A DNA stretch of 10,748 nt from JAUREX01 sp044356825 (GCA_044356825.1 JBIKVM010000091.1:1-10748); one strand, 5' to 3'. Shown: positions 1 to 7,154, numbered from the stretch's first letter. Made by a program: numbers and translations. Notes: generated by a model not told the origin, from the sequence alone.

Positions 1-964
1 CCTGCACCGCCGTCCCGTCATCGAGCCGCGCGACCAGTTGCAGGTCGGTGCCGAGATAGATCACCCGCTCCACCCGCGCGGCCAGCGTGCCCGGCGCATC
101 CGCCGGCGCGATCCCGATCCGCTCGGGCCGGATCGAGAGGTGATGCACCCCGGGCGCGAGCCCTGCGGCCGGGCAGCCGATCCGCGCGCCCCCGGGCAGG
201 ATCACGCGCGCGAGGCCGCCCGAAACGGCCTCGACCGTGACGGGCAGCACGTTCGTCTCGCCGATGAAGTCGGCGACGAAGCGGTTGACGGGGCTCTCGT
301 AGATCTCGCGCGCCGTCCCGACCTGCTGGAGCCGCCCCCGCGACATCACCGCGATGCGGTCCGACATCGTCAGCGCCTCTTCCTGATCGTGGGTCACGAA
401 GACGAAGGTGATGCCCGTTTCCTGCTGCAACTGCTTGAGTTCGATCCGCATCGCCTGCCGCAGCTTGAGGTCGAGCGCCGAGAGCGGCTCATCGAGCAAC
501 AGCACCTCGGGTTCGGGCGCCAGCGCGCGCGCGAGCGCCACGCGCTGCTGCTGGCCGCCCGACAGCTCGTGCGGCATCCGCCCGGCGAGATCGGCCAGAT
601 GCACCATCTCGAGCATCCGCGCCGCGCGCGCGCGCCGGCGATCCTCGGGCACGCCCTTCATCCGCAGCCCGAAGGCCACGTTCTCGGCAACCGTCATATG
701 GGGGAAGAGGGCGTAGTTCTGAAAGACGGTGTTCACGGGCCGGTCGTTCGGGGCAAGGCCCGCGATGTCGCGGCCGAGCAGGCGGATCGAGCCCGCCGAG
801 ACCTCCTCGAACCCCGCGATGCAGCGCAGGAGCGTGGTCTTGCCGCAACCCGACGGCCCGAGGAGGGTGAAGAACGCGTTGCCACCGATCGCGAGCGACA
901 CGTTGTCGAGCGCCTGTGTCGCGCCGTAGGATTTGGAAACGCCCGAGATCTCGATCGCACTCAT
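1..964 (-). CDS. ABC transporter ATP-binding protein, PotA-like (3' end outside window)
   Basis: ATPase subunit of an ABC importer of the polyamine/iron/opine (PotA/FbpC-like) class, acting on the cytoplasmic face of the inner membrane. The first 321 residues are visible. They show Walker A GPSGCGKT at about 36-43, the Q-loop in VFQNYALFPHM at about 80-90, signature LSGGQQQR, Walker B LLLDEP, the H-loop histidine in VFVTHD, and the start of a C-terminal TOBE region with SIRPERIG. The reading frame is open to the left edge, so the C-terminus is missing. Its ATG overlaps the LysR stop by 4 bases (ATGA) and has no clear Shine-Dalgarno sequence, so translation is probably coupled. As last visible gene of the minus-strand operon it probably begins a transport module; the permeases and binding protein would lie beyond the edge. 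The family is certain, the transported substrate unknown. It is clearly distinct in sequence from the second ATPase at 9370-10470. Confidence 0.95.
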   Translation of the reverse strand, partial: MSAIEISGVSKSYGATQALDNVSLAIGGNAFFTLLGPSGCGKTTLLRCIAGFEEVSAGSIRLLGRDIAGLAPNDRPVNTVFQNYALFPHMTVAENVAFGLRMKGVPEDRRRARAARMLEMVHLADLAGRMPHELSGGQQQRVALARALAPEPEVLLLDEPLSALDLKLRQAMRIELKQLQQETGITFVFVTHDQEEALTMSDRIAVMSRGRLQQVGTAREIYESPVNRFVADFIGETNVLPVTVEAVSGGLARVILPGGARIGCPAAGLAPGVHHLSIRPERIGIAPADAPGTLAARVERVIYLGTDLQLVARLDDGTAVQ

Positions 965-1905
965 GCCTGCGCCCCCGCGGGCGCGGCGAGGCCCGGCAGG
1001 CTCTGAAGCGTGAGGGTATCGCGGCAATGGGCCACGAAGGCCGCGACGGCCGCGCGCCGCGGCGCCGCGCCCGGCACCATCAGGCCCATGCGCATCGGCG
1101 CGACGGGCGTGCGCAGCGGCACGAACCGCAGCCGCCGCCCGTCCGGCGCCCGGTCGGAGCCGAGCCCGATGTTGGCGATCGAGAATCCGAAGCCGTTGGC
1201 AACCATCGCCCGCATCACCCCCATGTCGCGCGTCCGCTCGGCGATGCGTGGCATCACCCCCTCGGCCGAGAACAGCGCCAGAAAATAGGCCGCGCTGTAG
1301 GGCAGGTCCAGCAGGATCATCGGATGGGGCGCAAGCTCGGCCGCGGTGACGCCCTCGCGCCCCGCGAGCGGGTGATCCTCGGGCAGAAGCGCGTGCGGCG
1401 GCAGCGCGAGCAAGGGCTCGAACGCGAGGTCGGGCGGGATCTCGAGCGCATAGCTCAGCGCGACATCGAGCGCGCCCTGCCGCAGCCCCTCGATCAGCCC
1501 GGCATGGTCACGCTCGGACTGGGCGACGGCCACATCGGGGGCGCGCGCGGCAAAGCCCCGCCGCAACCCGGGCAGCACCACCTGCGCGAAGGTCAACAGG
1601 CAGCCGACCGACAGCGGGCCGCGCAAGCCCCCCGCCATCTCGGCCGCGCGGTCGTGCACCTCGGCCACGGCAAGCTGCACCTTGCGCGCGGCCTCGACGA
1701 TCTGCCGCCCCGCCCCCGTGGGCGTCATGCCCTGCGCGTGCCGGCGCGCGAACAGCGCAAGGCCCAGATCCCCCTCGAGCTGGGCGATGGCGGCCGAGAT
1801 CGTCGGGGCCGAGACATTGAGCCGCGCCGCCGCCAGCGCGATCGAGCCCGTCTCGGCCACCGCCACGAGATAGTCGATCTGCCGAAGCGTGAGGCGCGGG
1901 GCCAT
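961..1905 (-). CDS. LysR-type transcriptional regulator
   Basis: A 314-residue protein, a normal LysR-family length. The N-terminal winged helix-turn-helix is clear at about residues 5-62 (LTLRQIDYLVAVAETGSIALAAARL, then VSAPTISAAIAQLEGDLG and LFAR). The rest fits the LysR substrate-binding fold (LSVGCLLTF near residue 100, LDVALSY near 150). The start at 1905 is chosen because LysR homology begins at MAPRLTLRQ; an in-frame upstream ATG at 2046 lies inside the DUF1028 gene and would add 47 arginine/proline-rich residues unlike the family. It starts 10 bases after the DUF1028 stop, with no good Shine-Dalgarno sequence, so coupling is likely. LysR regulators usually sit divergent to their target operon; this one is fourth in the operon. 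It may control the divergent promoter at 4171-4374 (inference). The effector is unknown. Confidence 0.93.
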   Translation of the reverse strand: MAPRLTLRQIDYLVAVAETGSIALAAARLNVSAPTISAAIAQLEGDLGLALFARRHAQGMTPTGAGRQIVEAARKVQLAVAEVHDRAAEMAGGLRGPLSVGCLLTFAQVVLPGLRRGFAARAPDVAVAQSERDHAGLIEGLRQGALDVALSYALEIPPDLAFEPLLALPPHALLPEDHPLAGREGVTAAELAPHPMILLDLPYSAAYFLALFSAEGVMPRIAERTRDMGVMRAMVANGFGFSIANIGLGSDRAPDGRRLRFVPLRTPVAPMRMGLMVPGAAPRRAAVAAFVAHCRDTLTLQSLPGLAAPAGAQA

Positions 1906-1915
1906 GGGGCGGGCG

Positions 1916-2596
1916 TCAGCGCCGCTCGCCCGGGACGCCGAAGGCGGGCGCCGCCTCGGGGTCGCGGGCACGCGCGAGATAGGCGGCCATCTGCGGGGCA
2001 TAGACCGCCCAGGCGCGCGCCACGGCCTCGATCGGGCAGGCGTCATCCGACCAGTCGCAGCGCAGCTCGGCCGCGGGCCAGCTCTCGCGGTCGACGATCA
2101 GGAGCCCGGCGGACTTGACCGGCCCCGCCTCGCCGCCCGCATCGCGACCGGCGCGCAGCGCGGCCACCAGACGGTCGCCGAAATCGCCCCCCGCGGCCGC
2201 GAAGGCCCCGAGCATCGCGGCCGGAACATCCGGGTTCGCCAGCAGGTTCCCCGCCGCCGCCGCCCCCGGCCCCTCGGCCACCGCGTTGATCCCGAGCGTG
2301 CGCGCCCCCGAATGGGCCGCCGTCCGCCCCGCCGCATCGACGGCCAGAAGCTGGCGCCACGCGACATGCGGGGCGGTCGCGACGGTGCGGGCCATCGCCT
2401 CGGGCGCGCTCATGCCCCCCGCCATCAGATCGAGCAGGCGCGGCCCCAGCGTGGGGTCGGTGACATTCTGGCTCGCCGCGGCGCCGACGCCGGCGCGGGC
2501 ATGGGCGCAGCGCGCCGCCACCGCGGGCGACGAGGATGAGACCACCATCCCGAAGCGCCCGGTTTGCGCGCAGCGCGCGACCAGCGAGAAGGTCAT
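1916..2596 (-). CDS. DUF1028 family protein (putative Ntn-hydrolase-like)
   Basis: A 226-residue protein matching the DUF1028 family: it opens MTFSLVAR with GRFGMVVSSSSPAV and continues with RAGVGAAASQNVTDPTLGPRLLDLMAGG, the typical N-terminal pattern. No signal peptide or membrane segment is visible. As I recall, structural work places DUF1028 members in an Ntn-hydrolase-like fold, but no reaction has been firmly assigned. The start at 2596 is fixed by the family N-terminus and lies 5 bases after the RidA stop; the in-frame extension to 3235 would run antisense-style across RidA and is rejected. DUF1028 genes often sit beside RidA-family genes in amine or amino-acid catabolic clusters, as here, so hydrolysis of an amide or imine-derived by-product is possible but speculative. 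Family assignment is solid, function unknown. Confidence 0.9.
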   Translation of the reverse strand: MTFSLVARCAQTGRFGMVVSSSSPAVAARCAHARAGVGAAASQNVTDPTLGPRLLDLMAGGMSAPEAMARTVATAPHVAWRQLLAVDAAGRTAAHSGARTLGINAVAEGPGAAAAGNLLANPDVPAAMLGAFAAAGGDFGDRLVAALRAGRDAGGEAGPVKSAGLLIVDRESWPAAELRCDWSDDACPIEAVARAWAVYAPQMAAYLARARDPEAAPAFGVPGERR

Positions 2597-2601
2597 GCCC
2601 G

Positions 2602-3015
2602 TCAGTCCGGGATGACGGCGGTTGCGTCGATCTCGACCAGCCAGTCGGGCCGGGCGAGCGCCGTGACGACAACCCCGGTCGAGACCGGATGCACGCCGCG
2701 GATGTATTCGCCCATCGTGCGATAGACCGCCTCGCGGTGGCGCACATCGGTCAGATAGACGACAATCTTGCACAGATGCTCCATCGTGCCGCCGCATTCC
2801 TCGATCAGCTGGCGGATGTTCTGCATGACCTTGTGGGTCTGCTCGACCGGATCGTGGCTGTTGATATTGCGCGCGGTATCGAGATCCTGCGGGCACTGGC
2901 CGCGCAGGAACACCATCCGCCCCCGCGCCACCACGGCCTGCGCGAGGTCGTTGTCGAGCTTCTGTTCGGGATAGGTGTCGCGAGTGTTGAAGGGGCGGTG
3001 GCGGTAATGGGCCAT
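2602..3015 (-). CDS. RidA/YjgF-family protein lacking the catalytic arginine
   Basis: A 137-residue protein of normal RidA (YjgF/YER057c/UK114) length and pattern: RGQCPQDLDT near residue 38, QTHKVMQNIRQLIEECGG at 59-76, KIVVYLTD at 83-90 and a C-terminal VEIDATAVIP. Canonical RidA enzymes hydrolyse reactive enamines/imines made by PLP enzymes and need an arginine (Arg105 in E. coli RidA) in a P-x-R-S/T segment. Here that segment reads HPVSTGVVV, so Ser112 stands where arginine is expected. Rid subfamilies 4 to 7 lack this residue and are not thought to act as canonical imine deaminases, so a binding or different hydrolytic role is likely. The gene follows the Rieske oxygenase by 18 bases with a GAGGAC ribosome site and precedes DUF1028 by 5 bases. 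Confidence 0.95.
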   Translation of the reverse strand: MAHYRHRPFNTRDTYPEQKLDNDLAQAVVARGRMVFLRGQCPQDLDTARNINSHDPVEQTHKVMQNIRQLIEECGGTMEHLCKIVVYLTDVRHREAVYRTMGEYIRGVHPVSTGVVVTALARPDWLVEIDATAVIPD

Positions 3016-3033
3016 GGTGTCCTCGGCTGGCGG

Positions 3034-4170
3034 TCAGGCGGGCATGCGGCCCGCGATGTAGCGGGCGAAATCGTAGTTCGGGCGTTCGAGATGCGACAGC
3101 GGCCCGGGCTCCGACATCCCCGCGCAGAGGCCGCGATAGACCTTTTCGGTGCAGCCCTTGTCCTCGACGTTGACCTCGTCGAGCAGCGCGCGCACCCGCG
3201 CCAGATGCGCCGGCGCCTCGGGGTCGGCGAGCCACTCGGGGCTCATCCCGCCGCCGAACAGCACCCGCACGCCCCCGGGGCCGTCGGGCGTCAGGCTCAG
3301 GTACCAGAAATAGCCGGGCGTCAGCGTGATGAGCAGCGAGGGATAGATCGCGAGCAGCCAGGTGATGCGCCGGTCCTGCCCCTGAAGCACCGTGTTCGAG
3401 GGATGCGCGAGCGCGAGCGGCACGCTGTCGTTCTTGACGATCCAGTGATAGTTGAAGGCCGCGTGGCCCTCGGGACAGACCATCTCCTCAAGCTTCGAGG
3501 CCCCCCCGATCGTGCCGTGGTGGCAGGCGGGCAGGTGGTAGCTTTCCATGAAGTTCTCGGCCAGCACCTTCCAGTTTGTGGCCCAGCGGAACTCCTCTCG
3601 GAAGGTCTCGCGATAGCGCGCCATGCCGAGGTGCCCGACCAGCGCGTCGACCTCGGCCAGACGCTCGGCCGGGGGGGGCGCGTCGGGGTTGAGGGTCACC
3701 ATGATCCAGCCCTGCCAGTCGACGCAGCGCACCTGCGGCAGCGCGATCTCTTCGCGGCAGAAGCCTTCGTTCTGGGTCATCGCCGGCGCGCCACGCAGGC
3801 TGCCGTCGAGGTTGTAGGTCCAGGCGTGATAGGGGCAGACGATGGCGCGCGCATTGCCCCGCCCGGTCAGCAGCGTCGACATCCGGTGCCGGCAGACGTT
3901 CGACATCGCCCGCAGCGCCCCGTCGCGGTCGCGCAGCACGATCACGGGCTCGCCCGCGATCTCCATCGTCAGATAGTCGCCCGGTTCCGCCAGCGCATCC
4001 GCCCGCCCCGCGCAGAGCCATTCGGCCGCGAAGATGTGCCGCTCCTCGAGCGCGAGGAAATCGGCCGAGGTATAGACGGACTTGGGCATGGCGTGTGCCC
4101 GCTCGAAGGGTGCGGCGACATTCGCGCGCAGTTGGGCAAGGACCGCGAGGCCGGGGTCGTGCTGGGTCAT
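3034..4170 (-). CDS. Rieske non-heme iron oxygenase, alpha subunit (quaternary-amine type candidate)
   Basis: A 378-residue ring-hydroxylating/demethylating oxygenase alpha subunit. The Rieske [2Fe-2S] motif is Cys93-x-His95 and Cys112-x2-His115 (CRH then CPYH). The catalytic domain has NWKVLAENFMESYHLPACHH, giving mononuclear iron ligands His212 and His217 with Asp337 (NVEDKG) as the probable third. The residue bridging the Rieske and iron centres in neighbouring subunits, usually aspartate, is Glu209 here; carnitine oxygenase CntA, a quaternary-amine oxygenase, also uses glutamate, which favours an N-alkyl substrate (inference). The start at 4170 is chosen for its GGGAGA ribosome site at 4176-4181; the in-frame ATG at 4275 would read through the palindromic promoter region. 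It is first in the minus-strand operon. The NAD(P)H-dependent reductase such enzymes need is not visible in the window. Family certain, substrate uncertain. Confidence 0.95.
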   Translation of the reverse strand: MTQHDPGLAVLAQLRANVAAPFERAHAMPKSVYTSADFLALEERHIFAAEWLCAGRADALAEPGDYLTMEIAGEPVIVLRDRDGALRAMSNVCRHRMSTLLTGRGNARAIVCPYHAWTYNLDGSLRGAPAMTQNEGFCREEIALPQVRCVDWQGWIMVTLNPDAPPPAERLAEVDALVGHLGMARYRETFREEFRWATNWKVLAENFMESYHLPACHHGTIGGASKLEEMVCPEGHAAFNYHWIVKNDSVPLALAHPSNTVLQGQDRRITWLLAIYPSLLITLTPGYFWYLSLTPDGPGGVRVLFGGGMSPEWLADPEAPAHLARVRALLDEVNVEDKGCTEKVYRGLCAGMSEPGPLSHLERPNYDFARYIAGRMPA

Positions 4171-4374
4171 CGGCGTCTCCCGCTGACGGTGTCGGGCAGA
4201 GATTGCCCCGCCTCGCGCGCGAAGGAAAGCACGAGATTCCTTCGCGCAGGATAGGCGCAGGCAAATCATCGCCACGGCTGATTAGCGCCGATCTATGCAG
4301 GGCTGCGAAAGAAACTGGTTTGAACGCGCGCGCCCGCCCCGTAATCATGCCCCATCGGACAGAAGGACACGGGT
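4171..4374. promoter_or_regulatory. divergent promoter region between Rieske operon and flavoenzyme operon
   Basis: 204 bases separate the two divergent starts, the only long non-coding stretch serving these operons, so both promoters must lie here or just upstream. It is locally less GC-rich in its middle (about 4250-4325). A weak plus-strand candidate is TTGAAC at 4320-4325 with TAATCA at 4342-4347, but the -10 match is poor. No convincing minus-strand promoter was found. It contains the perfect inverted repeat at 4217-4247. Confidence 0.7.
4217..4247. repeat. perfect 11-bp inverted repeat, candidate operator or leader hairpin
   Basis: GCGCGAAGGAA at 4217-4227 and TTCCTTCGCGC at 4237-4247 are exact reverse complements around a 9-base spacer. 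The repeat lies 47 bases upstream of the Rieske start and 127 bases upstream of the flavoenzyme start. The centre-to-centre spacing of about 20 bases fits a dimeric regulator bound on one helix face; as RNA in the Rieske leader it would form a strong hairpin. Which regulator binds, if any, is unknown. Confidence 0.65.
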
Positions 4375-5646
4375 ATGGAACGGCAGGAAACCGGGGTGCT
4401 GGTGGTCGGTGGCGGGCAGGCGGGCATCGCCATGAGCGAGCATCTGGGCGCGCAGGGGATCGCGCACCTCGTGCTCGAACGCGACCGCATCGCCGAGCGC
4501 TGGCGCTCGGGCCGGTGGGATTCGCTCGTGGCCAACGGGCCCGCCTGGCACGACCGCTTTCCGGGCGCGACCTTCGAGGGGATCGACCCCGACGCCTTCC
4601 CGGGCAAGGAGGCGATGGCCGATTACCTCGCGGCCTATGCCCGCCGGATCAACGCGCCGATCCGCACCGGGGTCGAGGTGACGCGGGTGCGGCGCAACCC
4701 CGAGGGCGCGGGCTTCCTGGCCGAGACCTCGGCGGGCGCGGTCGCGGCGCGCTATGTGGTGGCGGCGACGGGGCCGTTCCAGCGTCCGGTCATCCCGCCG
4801 ATCGTGCCCGAGGGGGCGGGGGTGATGCAGATCCACTCGGCCCATTACCGCAACCCCGGGCAGTTGCCGCCGGGCGCGGTGCTGGTCGTGGGCTGCGGGG
4901 CATCGGGGGCGCAGATCGCCGAGGAACTGGTGCGCGCGGGGCGGCGGGTGTTCCTGTCGGTCGGGCCGCACGACCGGCCGCCGCGCGCCTATCGCGGGCG
5001 GGATTATTGCTGGTGGCTGGGCGTTCTCGGGAAATGGGACATCGCCGTGCCGCCGGGCGGGGCCGAGCATGTCGCGATCGCGGTCAGCGGCGCATATGGC
5101 GGCCACACGGTCGATTTCCGAGACCTTGCGGCGCAGGGCGTCACCCTCGTCGGGCCGACGGTAGGGTTCGACGGCGGGCGCGTGCGCTTTGCCGACACCC
5201 TCGGCGCGCTGATCGCGCGGGGCGACGCGAATTACCTCTCGGTCCTCGACGAGGCCGACGCCTGGGCGCGGCGCATGGGCCTCGATCTGCCCGAGGATCC
5301 GGCCGCACGGCGGATGCTGCCGATGCCCGAGTGCGTGACGGCGCCGCGCGCCGATCTCGATCTGGCGGCCGAGGGGGTCGGCACGATCCTGTGGGCCACG
5401 GGCTATGCGCTCGACTTCGGCTGGCTTCAGGTCGATGCCTTCGATCCGCAGGGCCAGCCCCGCCACCAGCGCGGGGTGTCGTCCGAGCCGGGGGTCTATT
5501 TCCTCGGGCTGCCGTGGCTGTCGCGGCGGGGGTCGTCGTTCATCTGGGGCGTGTGGCACGATGCGCGCTTCATCGCCGACCAGATCGCGATCCAGGAGGG
5601 CTATCGGGCCTATGACACCGCCCGGCGCGGCGGCGGGGCGGCCTAA
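4375..5646 (+). CDS. FAD/NAD(P)-binding flavin monooxygenase-like protein
   Basis: A 423-residue class B flavin monooxygenase-like protein. The FAD Rossmann motif GGGQAG is at about 12-17 in VLVVGGGQAGIAMSEHL and the NAD(P)H motif GCGASG at 173-178 in VLVVGCGASGAQIAEEL. HSAHYR at 154-159 matches the HSxxYR part of the FMO fingerprint, and ATGY at 341-344 is the typical late motif. The Baeyer-Villiger fingerprint ending in HxxxWP is absent, so N- or S-oxygenation or a CzcO-like oxidoreductase role is more likely than ester formation. The ATG at 4375 follows AAGGA at 4363-4367 by 7 bases. It is first in the plus-strand operon, 61 bases before the aminotransferase. The substrate is unknown; an amine handled by the neighbouring enzymes is the natural guess. 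Confidence 0.9.
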   Translation: MERQETGVLVVGGGQAGIAMSEHLGAQGIAHLVLERDRIAERWRSGRWDSLVANGPAWHDRFPGATFEGIDPDAFPGKEAMADYLAAYARRINAPIRTGVEVTRVRRNPEGAGFLAETSAGAVAARYVVAATGPFQRPVIPPIVPEGAGVMQIHSAHYRNPGQLPPGAVLVVGCGASGAQIAEELVRAGRRVFLSVGPHDRPPRAYRGRDYCWWLGVLGKWDIAVPPGGAEHVAIAVSGAYGGHTVDFRDLAAQGVTLVGPTVGFDGGRVRFADTLGALIARGDANYLSVLDEADAWARRMGLDLPEDPAARRMLPMPECVTAPRADLDLAAEGVGTILWATGYALDFGWLQVDAFDPQGQPRHQRGVSSEPGVYFLGLPWLSRRGSSFIWGVWHDARFIADQIAIQEGYRAYDTARRGGGAA

Positions 5647-5707
5647 CCCCCTTCCATCCGCCGACGAACGCGGCCATCCTGCGCGCGAGGGTAACGAGGG
5701 CGCGGAG

Positions 5708-6628
5708 ATGAGCGACTACAGCACCGGGGCGGCCTATGTGGACGGGGCGTTCATGCCGCTGTCCGAGGCGCGCATCCCGATCACGCATTGGGGCTATCGG
5801 CGCTCGGATGTGACCTATGACGTGGTGGGCGTGTGGGAGGGGAACTTCTTCCGCCTCGACGATCACATCCGCCGCTTTCGCGCCTCGATGACGAAGCTGC
5901 GCATGACCCCGCGCGAGACCGACGCCGAGATCGCGCAGATCCTGCATCGGGTGGTGGCGCTCGGGGGGATGCGTTCGGCCTATGTCGCGATGGATTGCGT
6001 GCGCGCGACGCCGGCGCCCGGCATGCCGCGCCACCCGGCGCACGCGCGCGCCTACATCATGGCCTTCGCGGTGCCCTGGGTCTGGGTCGCGAGCCCCGAG
6101 ATGATCGAGCGCGGCCTGCACCTCATGATCCCCGAGGTGCGGCGCATCCCGCCCGAGGCGTTCGATCCGCGGGTCAAGAACTTTCACTGGGGCGACCTGA
6201 CCGAGGGGCAGTTCGAGGCACTCGACGCCGGCGCGGATTTCGCGATCCTGCTCGATGCCGACGGCAACGTGACCGAGGGCGCGGGCTTCAACATCTTTTC
6301 GGTGACGAACGGACAGGTCGCGACACCCGACCGCGGCGCGCTCGAGGGGATCACGCGCGCCTCGGTGATCGAGCTGTGCGCCGAGCTCGGCCTGCCCTGC
6401 GCGGTGCGCCCGATCCCGGTGGCCGAGTTCCGCGCGGCGGATGAGATCTTTGCCTGCACCACCGCGGGCGGCATCATGCCCGCGTCGCGAATCGACGGGC
6501 GCATCATGGGCAACGACCGGCCCGGCCCCATATCCATGCGCATCAAGGAAGCCTTCTGGCGCCGCCGCGCCGAGGGCTGGCACGCCACCCCGGTGAACTA
6601 CGCCGCAGCCTCGGAGATTCCCGCATGA
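5708..6628 (+). CDS. class IV aminotransferase, (R)-selective amine transaminase-like
   Basis: A 306-residue fold type IV PLP enzyme. Lys157 in RVKNFHWGDL is the Schiff-base lysine, Glu190 in VTEGAGFNIF contacts the PLP ring nitrogen, Arg56 in HIRRF is the phosphate-site arginine, and DEIFACTTAGGIMP is the usual C-terminal motif. Segments such as SEARIPITHWGYRRSDVTYDVVGVW, WEGNFFRLDDHIRRF, IPPEAFDPRVKN and WGDLTEGQFEALDAGA resemble, from memory, (R)-amine:pyruvate transaminases (Arthrobacter ATA-117 and fungal types) more than branched-chain or D-amino-acid aminotransferases. It would convert a primary amine plus pyruvate into a ketone or aldehyde plus alanine. The start at 5708 has GAGGG at 5696-5700; the in-frame upstream start lies within the flavoenzyme gene. 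Its last bases overlap the cupin start by ATGA. The class is certain, the subtype probable. Confidence 0.93.
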   Translation: MSDYSTGAAYVDGAFMPLSEARIPITHWGYRRSDVTYDVVGVWEGNFFRLDDHIRRFRASMTKLRMTPRETDAEIAQILHRVVALGGMRSAYVAMDCVRATPAPGMPRHPAHARAYIMAFAVPWVWVASPEMIERGLHLMIPEVRRIPPEAFDPRVKNFHWGDLTEGQFEALDAGADFAILLDADGNVTEGAGFNIFSVTNGQVATPDRGALEGITRASVIELCAELGLPCAVRPIPVAEFRAADEIFACTTAGGIMPASRIDGRIMGNDRPGPISMRIKEAFWRRRAEGWHATPVNYAAASEIPA

Positions 6629-7152
6629 CCGCCCCGGACGATCCGCGCAAGCGCCCCTATGCCCGCCCGCAGCCCTTCGGGATGCTGCCCGACCTCGTGA
6701 CGGCGGGCGCGATCGACATCGACGACCCGCAGGGCTTCTGGGTGCCGCAGGCCGAGGGGGTGTGGTTCCGCCCGCTCGTGCTGTCGGTGAGCCAGGGTTT
6801 CTACGTCAACCTCCTGCGCGTGCGCCGCGCCGGCGTCCTCTCGCGCCACCGCCATTTCGGGGCGGTGCATGCCTTCGTGCTGCGCGGCCGCTGGCGCTAT
6901 CTCGAACACGACTGGGAGGCGACCGAGGGCTCTTACGTCTTCGAGCCGCCGGGCGAGACGCACACCCTCGTGGTGCCCGACGCGGTCGACGACATGGTGA
7001 CGCTCTTTCACGTCACGGGGGGCTATGCCTATGTCGATCCCGACGGCCGCGCCGAGGGGTTCGAGGATGTCTTCACCAAGCTCGAGGCGACGCGACGCCA
7101 TGTCGAGGCCGCGGGCCTGCCCGAGGCGACGTGGTCGCGGCTGATCCGCTGA
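6625..7152 (+). CDS. cupin dioxygenase, 2,4'-dihydroxyacetophenone dioxygenase family
   Basis: A 175-residue single-domain cupin. The metal-site motif is RHRHFGAVH at about 74-82 (His75 and His77) with GRWRYLEHDW after it, and FEPPGETHTLVVP at 106-118 supplying His113. The segments WVPQAEGVWFRPLVLSVSQGFYVNLLRVRR and GVLSRHRHFGAVHAFVLRGRW match the pattern I recall for 2,4'-dihydroxyacetophenone dioxygenase, which splits an alpha-hydroxy ketone into a carboxylic acid plus formate using iron and O2. No secretion signal is present. Its ATG overlaps the aminotransferase stop (ATGA), with GGAG at 6613-6616 as ribosome site, so the two are translationally coupled and probably act in series. A true 2,4'-dihydroxyacetophenone substrate is not shown; another alpha-hydroxy or alpha-amino ketone is possible. 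Confidence 0.85.
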   Translation: MTAPDDPRKRPYARPQPFGMLPDLVTAGAIDIDDPQGFWVPQAEGVWFRPLVLSVSQGFYVNLLRVRRAGVLSRHRHFGAVHAFVLRGRWRYLEHDWEATEGSYVFEPPGETHTLVVPDAVDDMVTLFHVTGGYAYVDPDGRAEGFEDVFTKLEATRRHVEAAGLPEATWSRLIR

Positions 7153-7154
7153 TC

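Noticed and set aside
2536..4254. A 572-codon plus-strand open frame opposite the Rieske, RidA and DUF1028 genes
   Set aside because: It is arginine/proline/histidine-rich without family motifs, and lies fully antisense to three recognisable proteins; long antisense frames are expected at this GC content.
3034..4275. A longer Rieske oxygenase starting at 4275
   Set aside because: The extra 35 residues are basic, unlike the family, lack a ribosome site and would translate the perfect inverted repeat; the ATG at 4170 has GGGAGA at proper spacing.
4375..5646. Baeyer-Villiger monooxygenase, which would have made a neat ketone-to-ester step before the cupin
   Set aside because: The FxGxxxHxxxWP fingerprint is absent; the corresponding segment reads IHSAHYRNP.
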